Positions 1 to 12,668 of a stretch of DNA of 64,000 nucleotides are shown here, in pieces (the stretch's first letter is position 1; each line of letters starts with the position of its first letter). The notes beneath the pieces were generated by a model. It had not been told where the DNA came from. It made no database searches and saw nothing but the letters and a program-made list of their open reading frames with translations. Position numbers and translations under genes: made by a program. Location of the stretch: positions 124,001 to 188,000 of the forward strand of contig JAHQIW010000107.1 of NCBI GenBank assembly GCA_019055375.1. Reading direction: 5' to 3'. The stretch comes from Parelaphostrongylus tenuis. Its lineage: Eukaryota > Nematoda > Chromadorea > Rhabditida > Metastrongylidae.

Positions 1-1634
1 CATAGACGTGACCTGGGTTTGCCCGTTTGATACCACTCTGCTTCAGAGGGGCTTACGCTGAGAAGGAAACGCACCGTATTCGCTCATTCGTTGAATATCA
101 CAATACACACCGATTTCTGCCAAGTACGGGTGGCATGTGACAAGCTGACGAATGTCGATAAGAGGACGCAGAAATAGAATTCAAAGTAATTTAACATAAA
201 TATTTCCTATTAACAAAAATTAATATGTCACTAATAGCAGATGAAAACAAATAAAAACGGACAGCGTGACTGCGACTAGATGCGACAGAATTGGGTTGAT
301 TGAGGTGCATAAACAACTTTTTGCCTATCAACTAACGAGTGGCCTTCAGAAATTGGTTATTCAAATACACTACACATATTAATCAACATTACAGAGAGTG
401 AGTTATGCTCGTTGTAAGTGGTGAAGGTAGTTAACAAAATGTAATTTCTTGTGAATATACAGTTGGGACTATATGCTGACTGCTAAGAGACATCTAGTTC
501 TACAGAAGATACAAGGAGCATCCGGACAGGTTACATGAATCGGAACTGCGTTGGCGCTGAAGTCGTGTCGAAGAACGAAGGATGACTGTAGTTCTGAGTT
601 GTCGCGTAGCTAACCGCTTGTGACAACGGAAATTGTTGTCCGGAGAAGTAGAAAGGATTGTACGACAAGGAAGGGTTTACTGAAAATAACGCCATTACTA
701 ACATGTCTACAATAACATACGCCATCTAAATAAGTAATTAAAAAACAATTCATCTTCTCAAATTTGAACAAACAAATTCAATTCTATGTGTATTAACTAG
801 AGTGAAACCATCAAAATCTGTAAGTCGCTCTTAATAAGAAAAAAACTCTCATTTCAACGTCATAAGATCTCAACTTCTTCGTCTTGCTGAGGTTCACATA
901 ACATAAAAGCGATAGAACGCACAACTGCGCGAAATAGGATATATCAGCGAAAGGATTAGTAACAGCAGTAAATGTTGCTCAAAAAAAGTCTTTTCTTCTT
1001 TTTAATCTTTCTAATCGAATTTATTCCAGTGTAATATTAATCTTCTTACAGTGTTAATCATTACTCAGCAAAAATAATCTATAACCTTAGAACGGTAGAC
1101 CAAAGTGTTCTCTATAAATTACGCTATTGAAAAGCTATTCAAAATCATCGCAAGCTTGGCAAAAATAAAGAGGGAGAGGTTGGGTTCACCCGAGAGGATT
1201 GGCTAAGACGAAGAGTAGTACCCAGTGATGAGGCTGTCAAGGCCGAAACACGTATATTGCGCTGTATGAGTTGCCCATAACAGACCACATGCATGGCTCA
1301 AAGTTGAGTAACAAGTAAAAATACAATTATGAAGAAATTTATAGCATTAAGAATTGGACCATTATGGGTCTCTTCTGAAACAAATACTTTCCAACCAGTA
1401 TTTGACGCAAAGCGTCTAATAAAAGCTATTGTCAGCAAAATATAATGTGAAAAAAATTTGACGTGTGGAAATTCGCACGAACAGGCTTAAAAAAACCTTT
1501 AAATTTCTCCAACAGAACGCTTAAAACTGCACAAATGGACAGATAGATTAGGGACTGAGCAGAATATCTTGAAAATTCAGTTGTGCCTTGATCTCGAAAA
1601 CCACTACTTGCGATGATTACAAACGATCTATTTA
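1..1634. other. Intergenic region downstream of the NHR gene
   Basis: There is no convincing coding sequence. The only structure I see is a diverged copy of MITE-like family A at about 1168-1290, listed separately. The rest is AT-rich and unstructured by eye. Confidence 0.6.
1168..1290 (-). repeat. MITE-like family A copy
   Basis: Read on the minus strand, this begins GTGGTCTGTTATGGGCAACT and continues with the ACGTGTTTCGGCCTTG and CAGCCTCATCA blocks shared with the copies at 55.6 and 60.3 kb. It is truncated. Confidence 0.65.
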
Positions 1635-1808
1635 CTATAGAGATTGAATCCTACCATTCGGATGAACAGGAGCAGGACGAGTTGGTTCCGTGCATGCTGG
1701 TATTCCATCGTGAATTTCCCCGAGATCAGACGGCAAGATAGGCGAGGTAGATGAGTACGTTTGCGTCGAGACATCCGTTCTCTCTCTAGTGGACTGAGAA
1801 GGAATCAC
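1635..1808 (-). CDS. NHR C-terminal tail exon (stop)
   Basis: The final exon follows a TTATTTCAG acceptor and codes 57 residues after the AF-2 helix, rich in Ser, Thr and Pro, ending at TAG (1635-1637). Such a tail after helix 12 is not universal in receptors and resembles an F domain. I saw no clear AATAAA in the first 150 bases downstream, so the poly(A) site is not placed. Confidence 0.8.
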   Translation of the reverse strand: MIPSQSTRERTDVSTQTYSSTSPILPSDLGEIHDGIPACTEPTRPAPVHPNGRIQSL

Positions 1809-4800
1809 CTGAAATAATGGTTGCTCTCCCAATCTCAGTACAGTCTCATGAAAATCTGCCCAGCACAATACTAGAACTAATCTAAGAATATGTTATATGC
1901 ACTTCTGCTCACAACTATGATCCATCTTGGACATATTCTGATTCACAAAAAGCCTTAATTTGACCGCTGATAACTGAAGAATGCTCGAAAACGCCTGTGT
2001 TTGAATGAAAGATGCTCAAATTGGATATATCGCATGGACCATTTGTGTGATTAGCACTAAAATGTTTGCTAAGTACTTGAGCTGAGCAATACATCTTTCA
2101 AAAAATCGCTAACTAACAGCAAAAGTTCACAAAAACGGTAATCGACATCATTTTTGAGGTTTCGTCTTTCTTTTCGTTCAAAAAGAATTAGTTGCCTTTA
2201 TCGATGAATAGTCTGGCCAGATAATGTTGAGACATAAAAAAAAAAACAGCTGTCAGAAATGATCTTACCTCGGACATGTTGTCCGCGAAAAGTTCGACAA
2301 GTAACGGATCAAGTGAACCACCAAACATACGTGCAAACTGCACATTCTCTCCAACCAGTGAACTTAACTTCTGGAAAAGAAATAAATGACCAATCAAACG
2401 ATGTTTTGAGTGACGGAAGTTAAGTTTGGGTTAGTAACACCCTTAGTATATAGCTTATTAATTTGGTTGTTTATAAAAACTTGACTAGTCATTCTCTGAT
2501 TACTGTCTCGTCAAAAATTTCTACAGCGTTTCAAATCATCACTAGATGGAAGGCAATGGAGAATAAGCTAAAGACAATAAGTTATTAATTCCAAAAATAA
2601 GTTATGAAGGAGATAGATCTTCACGCAAACCCGTGCTTGTATCTTACAAAAGCTCAATAGCATATTATGCACGCAGAGTCCTAGCGAAAACATCATAAAC
2701 AATAAGCGAGCTCCCATGTGATAATTTTATGTTGACTTAGAACATTGAAAGAAATTCTAACCATGCCCTAATAAAACAACTAACTGCAAGTGGTGGCAAC
2801 AGTAAAAGTATGTTGCCGAAACGACTTGTCACACTGTGCATCGCCGACGAGTTCTCACGGATCAGCTGGAATAGTGCATTCTGCACTCGATCCCGAAGTT
2901 GAGTGAGCGCTAACGATGAAGCTTCCGACAGACCCGGTGAATCTTCAAACGCACAGAATTCTTTATGAGAAACATTCCGATTATACAAAATTGAAAGTTT
3001 ACGAATTTACTTGCAAATTGCATCAAGCGCTCAAGAGCAGACGCTATGCTCGTACGAATGTCTATCACTTCCGCGACGACACTTAATTTTCATTTGATTA
3101 ATGTGTGGACGACGCAGACTTTTTCACTGCGGTAAGTGTGAAACCTATGGAAGTCACATCAGGCACTCCGGTAGTTTTATTAATGTGACTTCAGTTCTAA
3201 AAATCAATTTTTCTCCTCGTTTCGAAAAAACTTCATTTTGTATATGCTCCATGTTCTTCTATACACTCGCTCATGCTTTTTGTGCATGTACAGCTCTTGT
3301 GTGTAAAGAATAAAAAATACCCGTCCACTATGAAACTATACACTTTCAGCATTTAATGAAGATTAACAAGTTCTGAAAGAAAAAGTCATCATTTTCAAGT
3401 TTGCTAATGAAATGTAATGACTTCACTACAGATCTGTATCAAATTGACTCAACATTCCTATTCCACATCAACTACATAACTTTTTGACCATAACTAGAAA
3501 CTTTTCTTTTTTTTTCGTCAAAGCTTGTGCCTCACTTAGCAAAGGATTGGTCAAGCGGAAATCCACTAACGATGGTGTCCTACATCTTATCAATATTTTT
3601 AGCCACTGTTGTGATAGTAAATTGGTTAACTAAATTTCATTCTCAGTTCGCCAAAATTTGAATGAACATAGAAATAGAATTATCAGTTTGGGAAAATTGC
3701 CCATACTACCGCGGAGGTAGGACAGAGCCTATTCTATAAGTACCTTCAAATTTTCAATCTAAAATCACCATCAAATCATCCAAAAATACGAGGTAGCGCG
3801 AGAAAATTGTCCAGCGTCACCATTGGAACCCATGCCGCACCGCTCAAAGCGTGTTTGATAGGAGCGCCGATATTCATGAGCACCCGACTCGATATATATT
3901 TTCCGGGGGACTCAATGGGTTTCCTAAGATACAAAAGCCGTCCCATTGTTCGTTCCCAAAAACTGAATAAAGAAAAAAGGAAATTTGAGCCGAAAAAAGT
4001 TCATATCGAAATGCGGTTGACTGGCGCATGGGCACTACAGCACCCATACAGGGCGGAACAGGTGAGAAAAGGGGCCTCAGCAGATCGAAAATAACCATCA
4101 ACATACATGTGACGGAACATAGCAACAATATCAAAAGATATAAATCCTTCACCTACATCACAATAAACTATTAGCATGTGGTAGATCGGAATCATAACTT
4201 CGGCTTTCATTGTTTACCACTATCACAGTTTATTTCAAAAACATTAGTAAAAAAGTCAAATCAAATTATTTAGCAAAAAAGGTTTTATTCCGCTCATTTC
4301 ACAGTGGGTAAACTTACCAGCCATCTTTTGACGGGAAACAACGGTGTGGAGAAGGCCAAAAGTACAAAAACCCACTCTTAGCCAACAACTCCATCATAGT
4401 CACGTCAATGAATACAACTCAAGCATCCTGGGATTCTTAAAGGGTTTGGAGAATGCAAGCAATAACGTGGTCATTAATCATCACAGATCAATGTCGCAGC
4501 CATCCAAATAAGGAAACAACAAAGGAATGGAAGGGAAAATTTTTCGTGTTAACACCGCAGAGGAAGAGGACCGCACTGAATATTTCAAACTCCTCTCCTA
4601 CTTGATATTTGAGTTCTTTCGTTTTGAGTGATAATCAGAAAATAATCGGCAGCTTCGTCCTGTTAATGGCCCTATAACCACCTACAGCCACCTTCAAGCA
4701 GCTAGTAAAAGTTTTTTTTTTTAGATAACCAAGATACGTATGTAGACCGAGACAGGTAGGCAGTTTGATGCGAAGTGATGAACATCAATGTGTGGGCATA

Positions 4801-7800
4801 TCTCGAGAATTCTGGGGAAATTAGTCAACATCTATATACAGAATGGTGGGGATGATGTATTTGGGTTAAAAGACGACTAATAGCAGAGTACTTCGAAAAC
4901 ACTGACACGACAAGGAACTACGACTTCGCTTACCTGGATCCAAGATCACCAAGGCGGATAAGACCACTATCTCCGCATCAGTAAGCGCGAGTTTCCGCAT
5001 TGGGGCTACCAGATCATCGAGAATGCGCGGTACAAGATTGTTCGCCAGTAAACTGAAACACAGTAACAAGTAAAAAGCGATTATCAACAAACATGGCCCT
5101 GAATTACTGACAAAAGTACCTAATATGATAAAAAAATATTTGAATTTACGACAAGAAGATAGCAAGATTGATTTTCTAACAAAAAGAATTTGAGTAAGAA
5201 AATTTGTCTGCGATGCTACAACTATCATTTATGGTTTGATATTTTTTCTTCTAATTTTGTAAATTTTTAGAAAACGCGGAATGAAACGAAGAATATCACA
5301 ACGAGGACGGCATGTAACAGTTAGATAAGAGATGAAGCAATGAAAACTAAGACTAAGTAAGGCGACTGCTTACTTGGTCTCGAGGAGATGACGAGGTGGT
5401 TGCCTAGTTATTGTAGTACGGTTGCATAGGCAGATCACGTCCACGTCGCCAGAAAGCTGAAAGACCATTAGGAGAGGAAGTAACAGGTATACACATAGTT
5501 ATGACCGAATTGAAATGTCAGTGATTTGACATGTTGACGTCTCATTAATTTATTCTCGAATTTCTATCAAATGATCCCTACGATTAAGTTCGACACTCTG
5601 ACATAGACTCAATAACAAATGAACTCGACCAAGAACAATGTCTAATCACCTGTGCAGTTCGGGCAGCTTGACAGAGGATTGTGTAGGGAGCAAAGACGCT
5701 CTTCAACACAGCCACCTAAAGAAAATATCAACAAAATTTCTGCGGATTTATAAGACTATGATTTAGTGGTCCAAAATGCTTTGCAAGCAAAAATTATTTC
5801 ACAACCACTTAAACCACTGTGATTGAATTTTGATCCACATATCGCAAAATAATTCATCATAGATCGCATTCTTTCGTTAAAAAGCATATAACTTATTACT
5901 AGTTGCTAAATTTTGTCACAATACATCCAGGCGCATATTTTGAGCCTCTCATAAGGTCTGTTATGATCACTTATACAGTGCAACACCTCGCAGCCTGGCC
6001 ATTTTCACAGTGCCCCTTGTCTGTGCCAACTTATTTCGAAGGAGAAACCCCTCACATAAAAGAGTCGCCAGCGAGCAAAGCTTTAAACGTTGTCTGGATG
6101 TATTAATTTTGAGCGAGATCTTGAAAAACAATCGAATATAAAGGTATAATAATAAAGATACCAGCCTTGAGCAAATCGACTGTTGATCACTGCAATGTCC
6201 ACTGATCATGCCACTGGACACACAATGATAAGGTACCCGTGGGTGAAGTGAATTTTCACTTAACACGCGATATAACGTGTTCATCTACGTCTCCTCTATG
6301 TAAGGGGGTTCTCCCTTGCGAGGTGTTGGCGCAGACGAGGTGTACTGTGCAACTGACGAGGCTGCAAGCCAAAGCACGTGTATGCACTGCAGAAGTGCTC
6401 ATAACAGACCTCATCAAAGAATTAAAATAGGCTGTCTGGAGTATTAATTTTGTGGCGTCAAAAAATTGTAATGTGAATTTGAAGAGGTTTTGGTTTTACT
6501 AATGCTACGTGCAATTTTTTTTGTGTTACATTTTTTATTACCTTGGGGTTGTTAGTATTGGTAATGGTTCATATAATTTTTTTCATAGAACTGGAAGAAC
6601 TTCCAGTAATCTCAAAAATCGTCAAATATAAATATACGTCACAAAAAATCTTATTCCTACAAATACAATGAGGTGTTATGCTTATAATTCCTCAAGTAAA
6701 TGCTCAAGAATACTAATCATACTTGACAGTTCATGTGAAGGTATAGAAGTTTGTCTCAACAATACCAAACATATCGCTGTTAGTACTATATTGTCATTGT
6801 TTAGACAAAAGGCGACCCATAAACCAGGCTTGCACTGGCAGAAGTAAAAAAGGTAAAAAAAATATTAAAGCGACTGATGTAAGGATATCTGATGACTACT
6901 TCATAAGTTGAATCACTCATATTATTAGTAGGCAGGCACACACCTTTTCTGGAATATTATCAATTTGCGCTAGTGAAAACAGTGCTTCAATCCAATGCAC
7001 AGCAGCGAAGAGATATCGTCGAAGTGCCGATGCCAGTTGCTCGACAGATGCTACTCGTTCCATGGTGTATCCTATCTGAAAGCAGCCACTGCTCACTAAG
7101 AACTCAAGAACGATATTCAATCGTGTTACGTTAGAGCGACAAGCAAAGGAGTAGCTCTAATGCTTAACAAAACAAATAAGATTTCTGCATTACTGGAGTA
7201 AACTAAATTGAAAAGGGGTTCAGCTGTAGTTTAAGAACTCTTATCAAAGGAGCTCATCATAGACGTCAGTCAAATTTTTTAGCAGACTCTTCACGAAATT
7301 AGTGACAACAAATTCGTCTCACTGGAACAGAAAGCTGATGGATCACAACTGGATGCAGGCATCACAAATAGACTGCTGAGTTAAGTTTTCAGTTGGTTGC
7401 TTGGTACAGCTTATATCACAGAATACATCAATTTTGTTCAATTTTCACATAAGTAAAGACAGATTTACCTCATACGCTTCACCCTCATATGCAAAACGAT
7501 TGCTGAACAATGAACTGATGTCCATGTCGGGATCGGACTTGATTCGCTGAATTCCTATCGGTAATGAAGTGCGACTACCCGGACCGCCCATCGATTGTAG
7601 TTCTACGTCCACAAGAAACGTCACCAATACATCCTCGTGAGGAGAGCTGAAGTCGCAGAGATCACATCGCAATAGTAAAAAAACCGCTACGAAGGATGTG
7701 TTCTCATGGACATAATTTCAGACCGCACATTCGATCTGTGACGAAACACTAGCAATTCTCCCAAGATAGCCGAATTTCCGAGGCAAACAATTTTGATGTC

Positions 7801-10800
7801 TGACTTTAAAAAGCGAATTCTTGAAACGACACTCCAAAGTCTTCAAAATCCGTCAAACAAACAAGGAATGAAAATTTATTGGAGAAGTTTCCCAAATACT
7901 CGAAGATGCAAGAAGGGCGCACAAAGTTATATTAATGAGCAAAATATTCGAAAAAAAAAACTAATTTAGCTTCTAAAAGGACACATGGCATCTCTAAATG
8001 ATTGCTCAGATCTCCACCAAAGAATAATGCTTCATCGTGATAAGAAGTGCCTCTGGACGTCGGTGAATTTAGGGATACCCACATGGGGCATGTTTCTAGA
8101 AAGGGACTATAGTTAGTATGTTTCAACCTGGCAGGTCTGTCAAGATAAAGTACGCCAGTGATTGCCCTAGGTGAAACTTCAGTAGGAAATGTGCTTCTGA
8201 TAACGTGGATGGTTACCTCTGATGACAATCTAAGCACAGTCATCTTGGTACAACAAAAAGAAAATACTGCACATAATTTGCTCGATAAGCTTTTCAAATA
8301 ACCACTGAAAAAAAGAGTGAATTTTCGCTATAATGTGTTGAACAGAATAGACGAATGCTCAAAGTGTTAAAAAGACAAGAAGAGACGATAAAATTTACGC
8401 GAGAAAGTTCGAATGTAAACTGGCTTTGATTTCTAAACAACCAAATAAAACTTCTAGAAGATGAATAAGCACAGATTGGCACCAAAAATTAAACAGCAGA
8501 AATACGCTAGTAAACTACCCTTCCTCTCACCCACATATGAAGGAAGCACTGACAAAAAAGTGTACAGAATGGTTAGGAAAGTGTGTGCATAGGAGAAGAG
8601 GAAAAGGAGAAGAGCTAAACTTGGCACAAAAAGTAGCTGTTTCCACTGGCTACGAAACACCAACCACTTGAGTTACTTCAAAAGTTGGGGCCCGAAAACG
8701 ATACTTCAGACTCGAACAAGTCTCTTCATAGCCGCGCTTTATATCAAAAATAGTTTGTAACGCTAGCGCGAGGTACCTAAAAAGAAGTGGTCATGGAAGT
8801 TCTATGGCAGTTCTTGAGCTCCAACCTGATACCTTACGCCATCAATTAGTCCACAACCACTTCTGCGATCGTTTTTGCAACTCAGAAAATTATATAATCT
8901 GCTGTAACGGAAGAGAAGGTGATTATCTTAGTCCAAGCACAATAGACCTGACATGATGTAAGGCAAGGGATGAATACATTGGCGATACGGGTAGACCACT
9001 TTGCATCGGCATAAAAGAACATCTAGATGATGAATCGAAATTTCAACAAAGTACTCCTTAGAGTACTCAAGGGGTACAAAAACACAACGGTGATGACTTC
9101 AAAGTGAGTATCACGATCATGGCACAGCAGTCAATGACCAAAGAGCAGAACCTTTGAGTCTTTCGGATAAACGTAAAAAACCAAAAATGAACCACCAAAG
9201 CAAAGGCATCACTATCACGCAAGACCAAGCGCCTTTTCTCCATCCCATCTTCTGATCTGATCGGGGCAATGGGTTCAAATAACACAGAAAGACCATTCAA
9301 TTACACGAGTAGAGGTACATAACGTAAGCACAGGTCAGATGGCGAAGCAACTGGAACGTCAGCAGCGAACGACAACAGCTAATAAGAACCTCTCGTCAAC
9401 TGGCCAAGGGATGTGCTCAAGATTGACTTCAATCATAACTGACGAGGTCTATAGAGAGCCGTTCAATAATATGTTCGAGATATTCGGAGATCTTTGTGTC
9501 AGGTTAGTGAGAGGAAACGAAATAAATGTAAGTAGTGCTGAGATCCTCACAATAAATTTGATGATGCATCATGCAGTAATTTTATCTCTAGAGATGGTCA
9601 TTTTATCTAAAACTTCATTGTTCACATCTTACATTGTAAACAAGTCTAGTGTACATGACACAGGAGTCCTATCTACTCTAGAAGTAGAATTAAAGAACAG
9701 AACAGATGAAATACTCACGGAGAGTCGCTACCCGGTGAGGGCAAGGAGCTGTCCTCGCGTTTCAATTTCTTACGACGTGGATTCTTCTGTTTTCCAATGA
9801 CATCGCGGTCAGGTCTGATGGCTGGAAACCGCTCTTCATTAACACTTAACAGAGTATGCTAATCTCTCAATAGCTATTGACTTTCCCAAGAATAATTTTG
9901 GATAACGACAGAAGATGAAAAGTCTAGAACTTAATGGGCTTTTACAGCAGATTCTACTCATGAATGTTGAAGATCTATGTGATCTTTTTGAAATGCAGAT
10001 ATGATATTAGAATAGTTACAACCAAAACTGTCATATAAAAAAACGCAAAATATGACTTTTTGAAGCGCCCCAAGTAAGTGAGGCCACCGCATAGGGCAAT
10101 GTCATACAGCATTGCATCCAATTCATTCCGACGACTTTTCACTTGTTTCGGTTTCCAAAACACGACCCTTGACCAAGAACGGTGGAAGAAACATGGCCCA
10201 TGTAAAACGGAATCCCATTTCATTATTTTAGGAAATAAAAAAGCTGTACCATGATGACAAAGGTCCATTCATTTCAGTCATTTTTGCTTCAGCATTAGTA
10301 AGATTTATTGTGGGATAATGCCAGCCACAATTTTCGCCGTTTCTCAGGGCGTGGGAAGGTCAAACTGACACACAGTCTACTTAGTCAAACATGTTCACAG
10401 ACATAGCAAAAAGACGTTGATACGCAAATTTTTGTTCGCATAGCAAACAGCTTCTATCATACACTGATCGTTTTGCTCTTTATCGATCCTGCAGTTATTA
10501 CTGGAGAATAACCGCGCAGTCCTACATTGCTTGGCTTACAAATACAAGCTATGGCTTACAAATATGCTTGACTCGAGTCAGCCAAAATCACCTTGAGGTA
10601 TGATGCGAGGTCGCACATGATGGCAAGACACTCGTCCATGCCATACATTTCTGGATTTTTGAAATTTATTAGAGAAGCTTGAGTAATTTCTCGCGCAGAT
10701 GTTCTGCTGTGGTTATGAAAGTGTTTGACTGAGTAGATACGCGTTAATTTGAACTTCCTCAAGTTCTGAATCAAAAGAACAGCCAATATTGCATTAAAAT

Positions 10801-12668
10801 AGCTGTTTACAACCTCGTTCGTGTCCATCAAGAACAAAGAGAACTATTATTCAATCACTGCCGGGGTGAACAGAAAATTGGTCTTACGGAGAACAAATAA
10901 AAGAGTAAACAAATCCCAGTCAGAAATCAATAAATTTTCTCTTGAGGTTTCTTTTGCCAGAGTTCATGCGCAGGGCTTCAGCCAGCTTTTGGTGAATAAG
11001 TATGGTTGTGTCTGTTTCCTCATTTTGTACACAACCACTTCAAGTGACCGATGAGTGATCACCATGAAGATTTTTGTAATGAAGGATACTTTCACACAAA
11101 AGACCAGGCGATCTTATCAACACTGCTTACAGCATGTATATATTTTTCCTTGCTACTTTCACCGCTTTCTTACGATTACTCCCACAAGTGAGAAATACGC
11201 AATCAACAATTCCTAGGCTACTATGTTGACTAGCTTTTTAGCACTTTAGGCAAAGCAAATCAACTCCTATCTACAACGTTAGCTAACTAACTGCTTTGTT
11301 CGACTGATTTTACGGACCTCGCTCAAGACCAATAATAATCTGATAATCACATAAGGTGAAGTGATTGAAGCATAAGTAATCATAGCATCATATCATAGCA
11401 GTAATCACAGCATAAGATTCTTTGAGCGAGGTCCATAAAAGCAGTAGAATGAAGAGGTATGATTAATTTTACTAGCCACGAGCTCGACTGTTAATCACTG
11501 TAATGTCGAGGAAGTATCACCTGGCTCTAAGTGATTTGTTATTCGGCGTCGATCCCTTTATAAGCAAGGGTGTATCACCAAAGGATCGGCTGAACCGTAA
11601 GGCATTGTGCTACTGGTCAGGTTGCAAGGGCGAAACGGCCCGTCTAGTACTAAATAAGTACCCTACCAGAGCTTACAAAAGGCTAAAAGCATGTTATGTG
11701 ACCAACTGTTTTGTATATCCAAAAGTTCTGTTGAAAATGCCGTAAGAAGAGTTGGATAATTTATGTAAAATAATAAAAATGAACGAATTGAACTATTTGC
11801 TCTTGGCGATGTCAGTGCCATGGACTTACCATCTGGCTCCATCCCTACATTTAAGCATCGCTGGAAACGGCAGAAACGGCACGCATTTCTCTGATCTACA
11901 AAGCGTGTTGTCTACATGGAAAATACCGTACTCAATTGCGAATAACCACAGCTACCGTACCTTTGTCGATGCTGCATTTTTGCTGAAAGCGGCACGAATA
12001 GTTTTGCCCACTGCGGATCGTCCGACGAAAGAATCCCTTGCAACCTGCAAAGAGTCGTTGTGCATGACAAGCGACGAGAAGAGAATTCAATGGAATATTT
12101 GATTTCATATGATACATTTGATACATTCATTTGATGATATTCATATGATACAATATCGAAACACACGTTGGTGATTTATGAATGCTGCAAGCGTAACAAA
12201 TCTAATAAATTCAAATCCAACAAAAAACAATTCCATTAGATAACAAAGACGTTTCCTAATGTGATATGACACATTTCCTACACAAACAACAACAAAACAG
12301 TTGAAAAATCTCCATAAAAGTTGCAGAAAACGGACTATGATCAGAACGCGACAGTTCCAGGAACAAAAACGAGAACACTTTCCCTTACATCCATTACCCA
12401 TCTCTTCGCAAAGTTTTTGCTAAAGCAGAAAGGAACAAATCTTCAACTCCATGCACAAAAAATGGACACGGTGAAAACGGCGAAATTCTTTGATTCTAGT
12501 TAATATCAGTTGATTTGGATAGAAACCGCGAGGTGAACGAATAGATTTATTCGAAACTGATCAACTTTTAGGAGAGACTTACCGTAACAGGCCATCACGC
12601 CGTAGTGCTTGCCGGCCGATCGATCTCCACACACCATACAAACGCCATCACAGAGGTCCATCATGGAC
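1635..12668 (-). CDS. Nuclear hormone receptor, 12 exons (DBD + hinge + LBD)
   Basis: This is a ligand-regulated transcription factor of the nuclear receptor superfamily, expected to act in the nucleus on DNA response elements. Exons in transcript order are 12583-12668, 11961-12044, 11830-11895, 9719-9821, 7469-7646, 6944-7075, 5650-5715, 5374-5456, 4934-5052, 2785-2942, 2269-2370 and 1635-1808. All introns are GT-AG and every codon phase matches across the junctions, ending at a TAG stop. Starting at the ATG at 12664 gives 448 residues. An upstream exon at 40421-40467 would extend it to 465. The order is a C4-C4 zinc finger pair, a basic hinge, a helical ligand-binding domain with an LLVELF AF-2 helix, and a 57-residue tail. 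Finger and hinge sequence resemble the large HNF4-derived nematode NHR expansion; I do not name an ortholog. No frame break is seen. Confidence 0.9.
2269..2942 (-). CDS. NHR ligand-binding domain, C-terminal exons with AF-2
   Basis: Exon 2785-2942 encodes a long helix ([15 protein letters not shown]) and the [13 protein letters not shown] motif of helices 10-11. Exon 2269-2370 encodes 34 residues with [19 protein letters not shown]. The LLVELF core, about residues 397-402 of the 465-residue model, fits the hydrophobic-hydrophobic-x-E-hydrophobic-hydrophobic pattern of the AF-2 helix that recruits coactivators. Both exons are in frame with their neighbours. A 1.99-kb intron (2943-4933) precedes the first of them. 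Confidence 0.9.
2943..4933 (-). other. NHR intron (2.0 kb)
   Basis: This intron separates the AF-2-proximal exons from the LBD core. Several open frames of 60-95 codons on both strands have no recognisable domain and no splice partners. I regard them as chance. Confidence 0.7.
4934..5715 (-). CDS. NHR ligand-binding domain, middle exons
   Basis: Three exons (5650-5715, 5374-5456, 4934-5052) cover the LBD core. They read through [19 protein letters not shown], then [10 protein letters not shown], then [20 protein letters not shown]. This matches the helix 3-5 signature and the helix 7-8 region of nuclear receptors, where a variant of TDAE(I/F)xxLKAL is common. Donors are GTGATT, GTAAGC and GTAAGC. 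The last exon leaves one G that pairs with AT in the next exon to code Asp. Confidence 0.9.
5950..6416. repeat. MITE-like family A, palindromic pair
   Basis: The left unit (from 5950) starts GGTCTGTTATGATCACTTAT, and the right unit ends with its complement near 6416. Both share blocks around TTGCACAGT, ACATAAAAGAGTCG and the GTGAAAATTCAC stretch. The pair lies in the NHR intron 5716-6943. Other family members are at about 1168, 11478, 19828, 38960, 55610 and 60347. Confidence 0.75.
6944..7646 (-). CDS. NHR ligand-binding domain, N-terminal exons
   Basis: Exons 7469-7646 and 6944-7075 encode the linker and the first LBD helices. The first begins with the phase that completes a proline codon from the hinge exon and ends in YEGEAYE. 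The second contains a helix with [16 protein letters not shown], which fits the helix 3 region of receptors, and ends IDNIPEK before a GTGTGT donor. The next exon continues [11 protein letters not shown]. Both exons keep frame 0 at their 3' ends. Confidence 0.88.
7647..9718 (-). other. NHR intron (2.1 kb)
   Basis: This intron lies between the hinge and the first LBD exon. A 153-codon plus-strand open frame (9339-9800) runs into it and overlaps the hinge exon antisense. Nothing in its translation is recognisable. Confidence 0.7.
9719..9821 (-). CDS. NHR hinge exon
   Basis: This exon encodes the C-terminal extension and hinge, reading [19 protein letters not shown] and then an acidic and proline-serine stretch. 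The true acceptor is the TTTCCAG that ends at 9822. It supplies two bases that join the single G left by the preceding exon to make Ala and restore frame. The donor is GTGAGT at 9713-9718. The basic KNPRRKK run is a likely nuclear localisation signal, by analogy with other receptors. The intron upstream is about 2 kb and carries a MITE-like repeat. Confidence 0.88.
11303..11720 (-). repeat. MITE-like family A copy with inverted flanks
   Basis: The core at 11478-11720 (minus strand) carries TTTCGCCCTTGCAACCTG, GGTTCAGCCGATCC, GATCGACGCCGAATAA and AACAGTCGAGC, all shared with the copies at 19.8 and 39 kb. A CGGACCTCGCTCAA segment at about 11314 is inverted at about 11422, so the repeat unit is larger than the core. 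It lies within the NHR intron 9822-11829. Confidence 0.68.
11830..12668 (-). CDS. NHR DNA-binding domain exons 1-3
   Basis: Three exons (12583-12668, 11961-12044, 11830-11895) encode the zinc-finger pair. Numbered from the candidate distal start, finger 1 has Cys26, Cys29, Cys43 and Cys46, with the P-box stretch CYGCKGFF. Finger 2 has Cys62, Cys68, Cys78 and Cys81. The end reads CRFCRFQRC then VGMEPD, the usual close of a receptor DBD. The first exon is preceded by a T-rich acceptor ending in AG at 12669-12670. That acceptor could serve either an upstream coding exon or a trans-spliced leader, because an ATG-ATG pair lies four bases inside the exon. The second of the two short introns is 65 bp. 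Confidence 0.93.

Noticed and set aside
9339..9800. 153-codon plus-strand open frame
   Set aside because: It overlaps the hinge exon antisense, has no recognisable domain and no splice context.
10560..10650. A phase-compatible exon candidate between the second zinc finger and the hinge of the receptor ([20 protein letters not shown])
   Set aside because: Using the internal acceptor TTTCCAG at 9822 joins GMEPD directly to AIRPDRD, the expected receptor sequence, with correct phase and no insertion.
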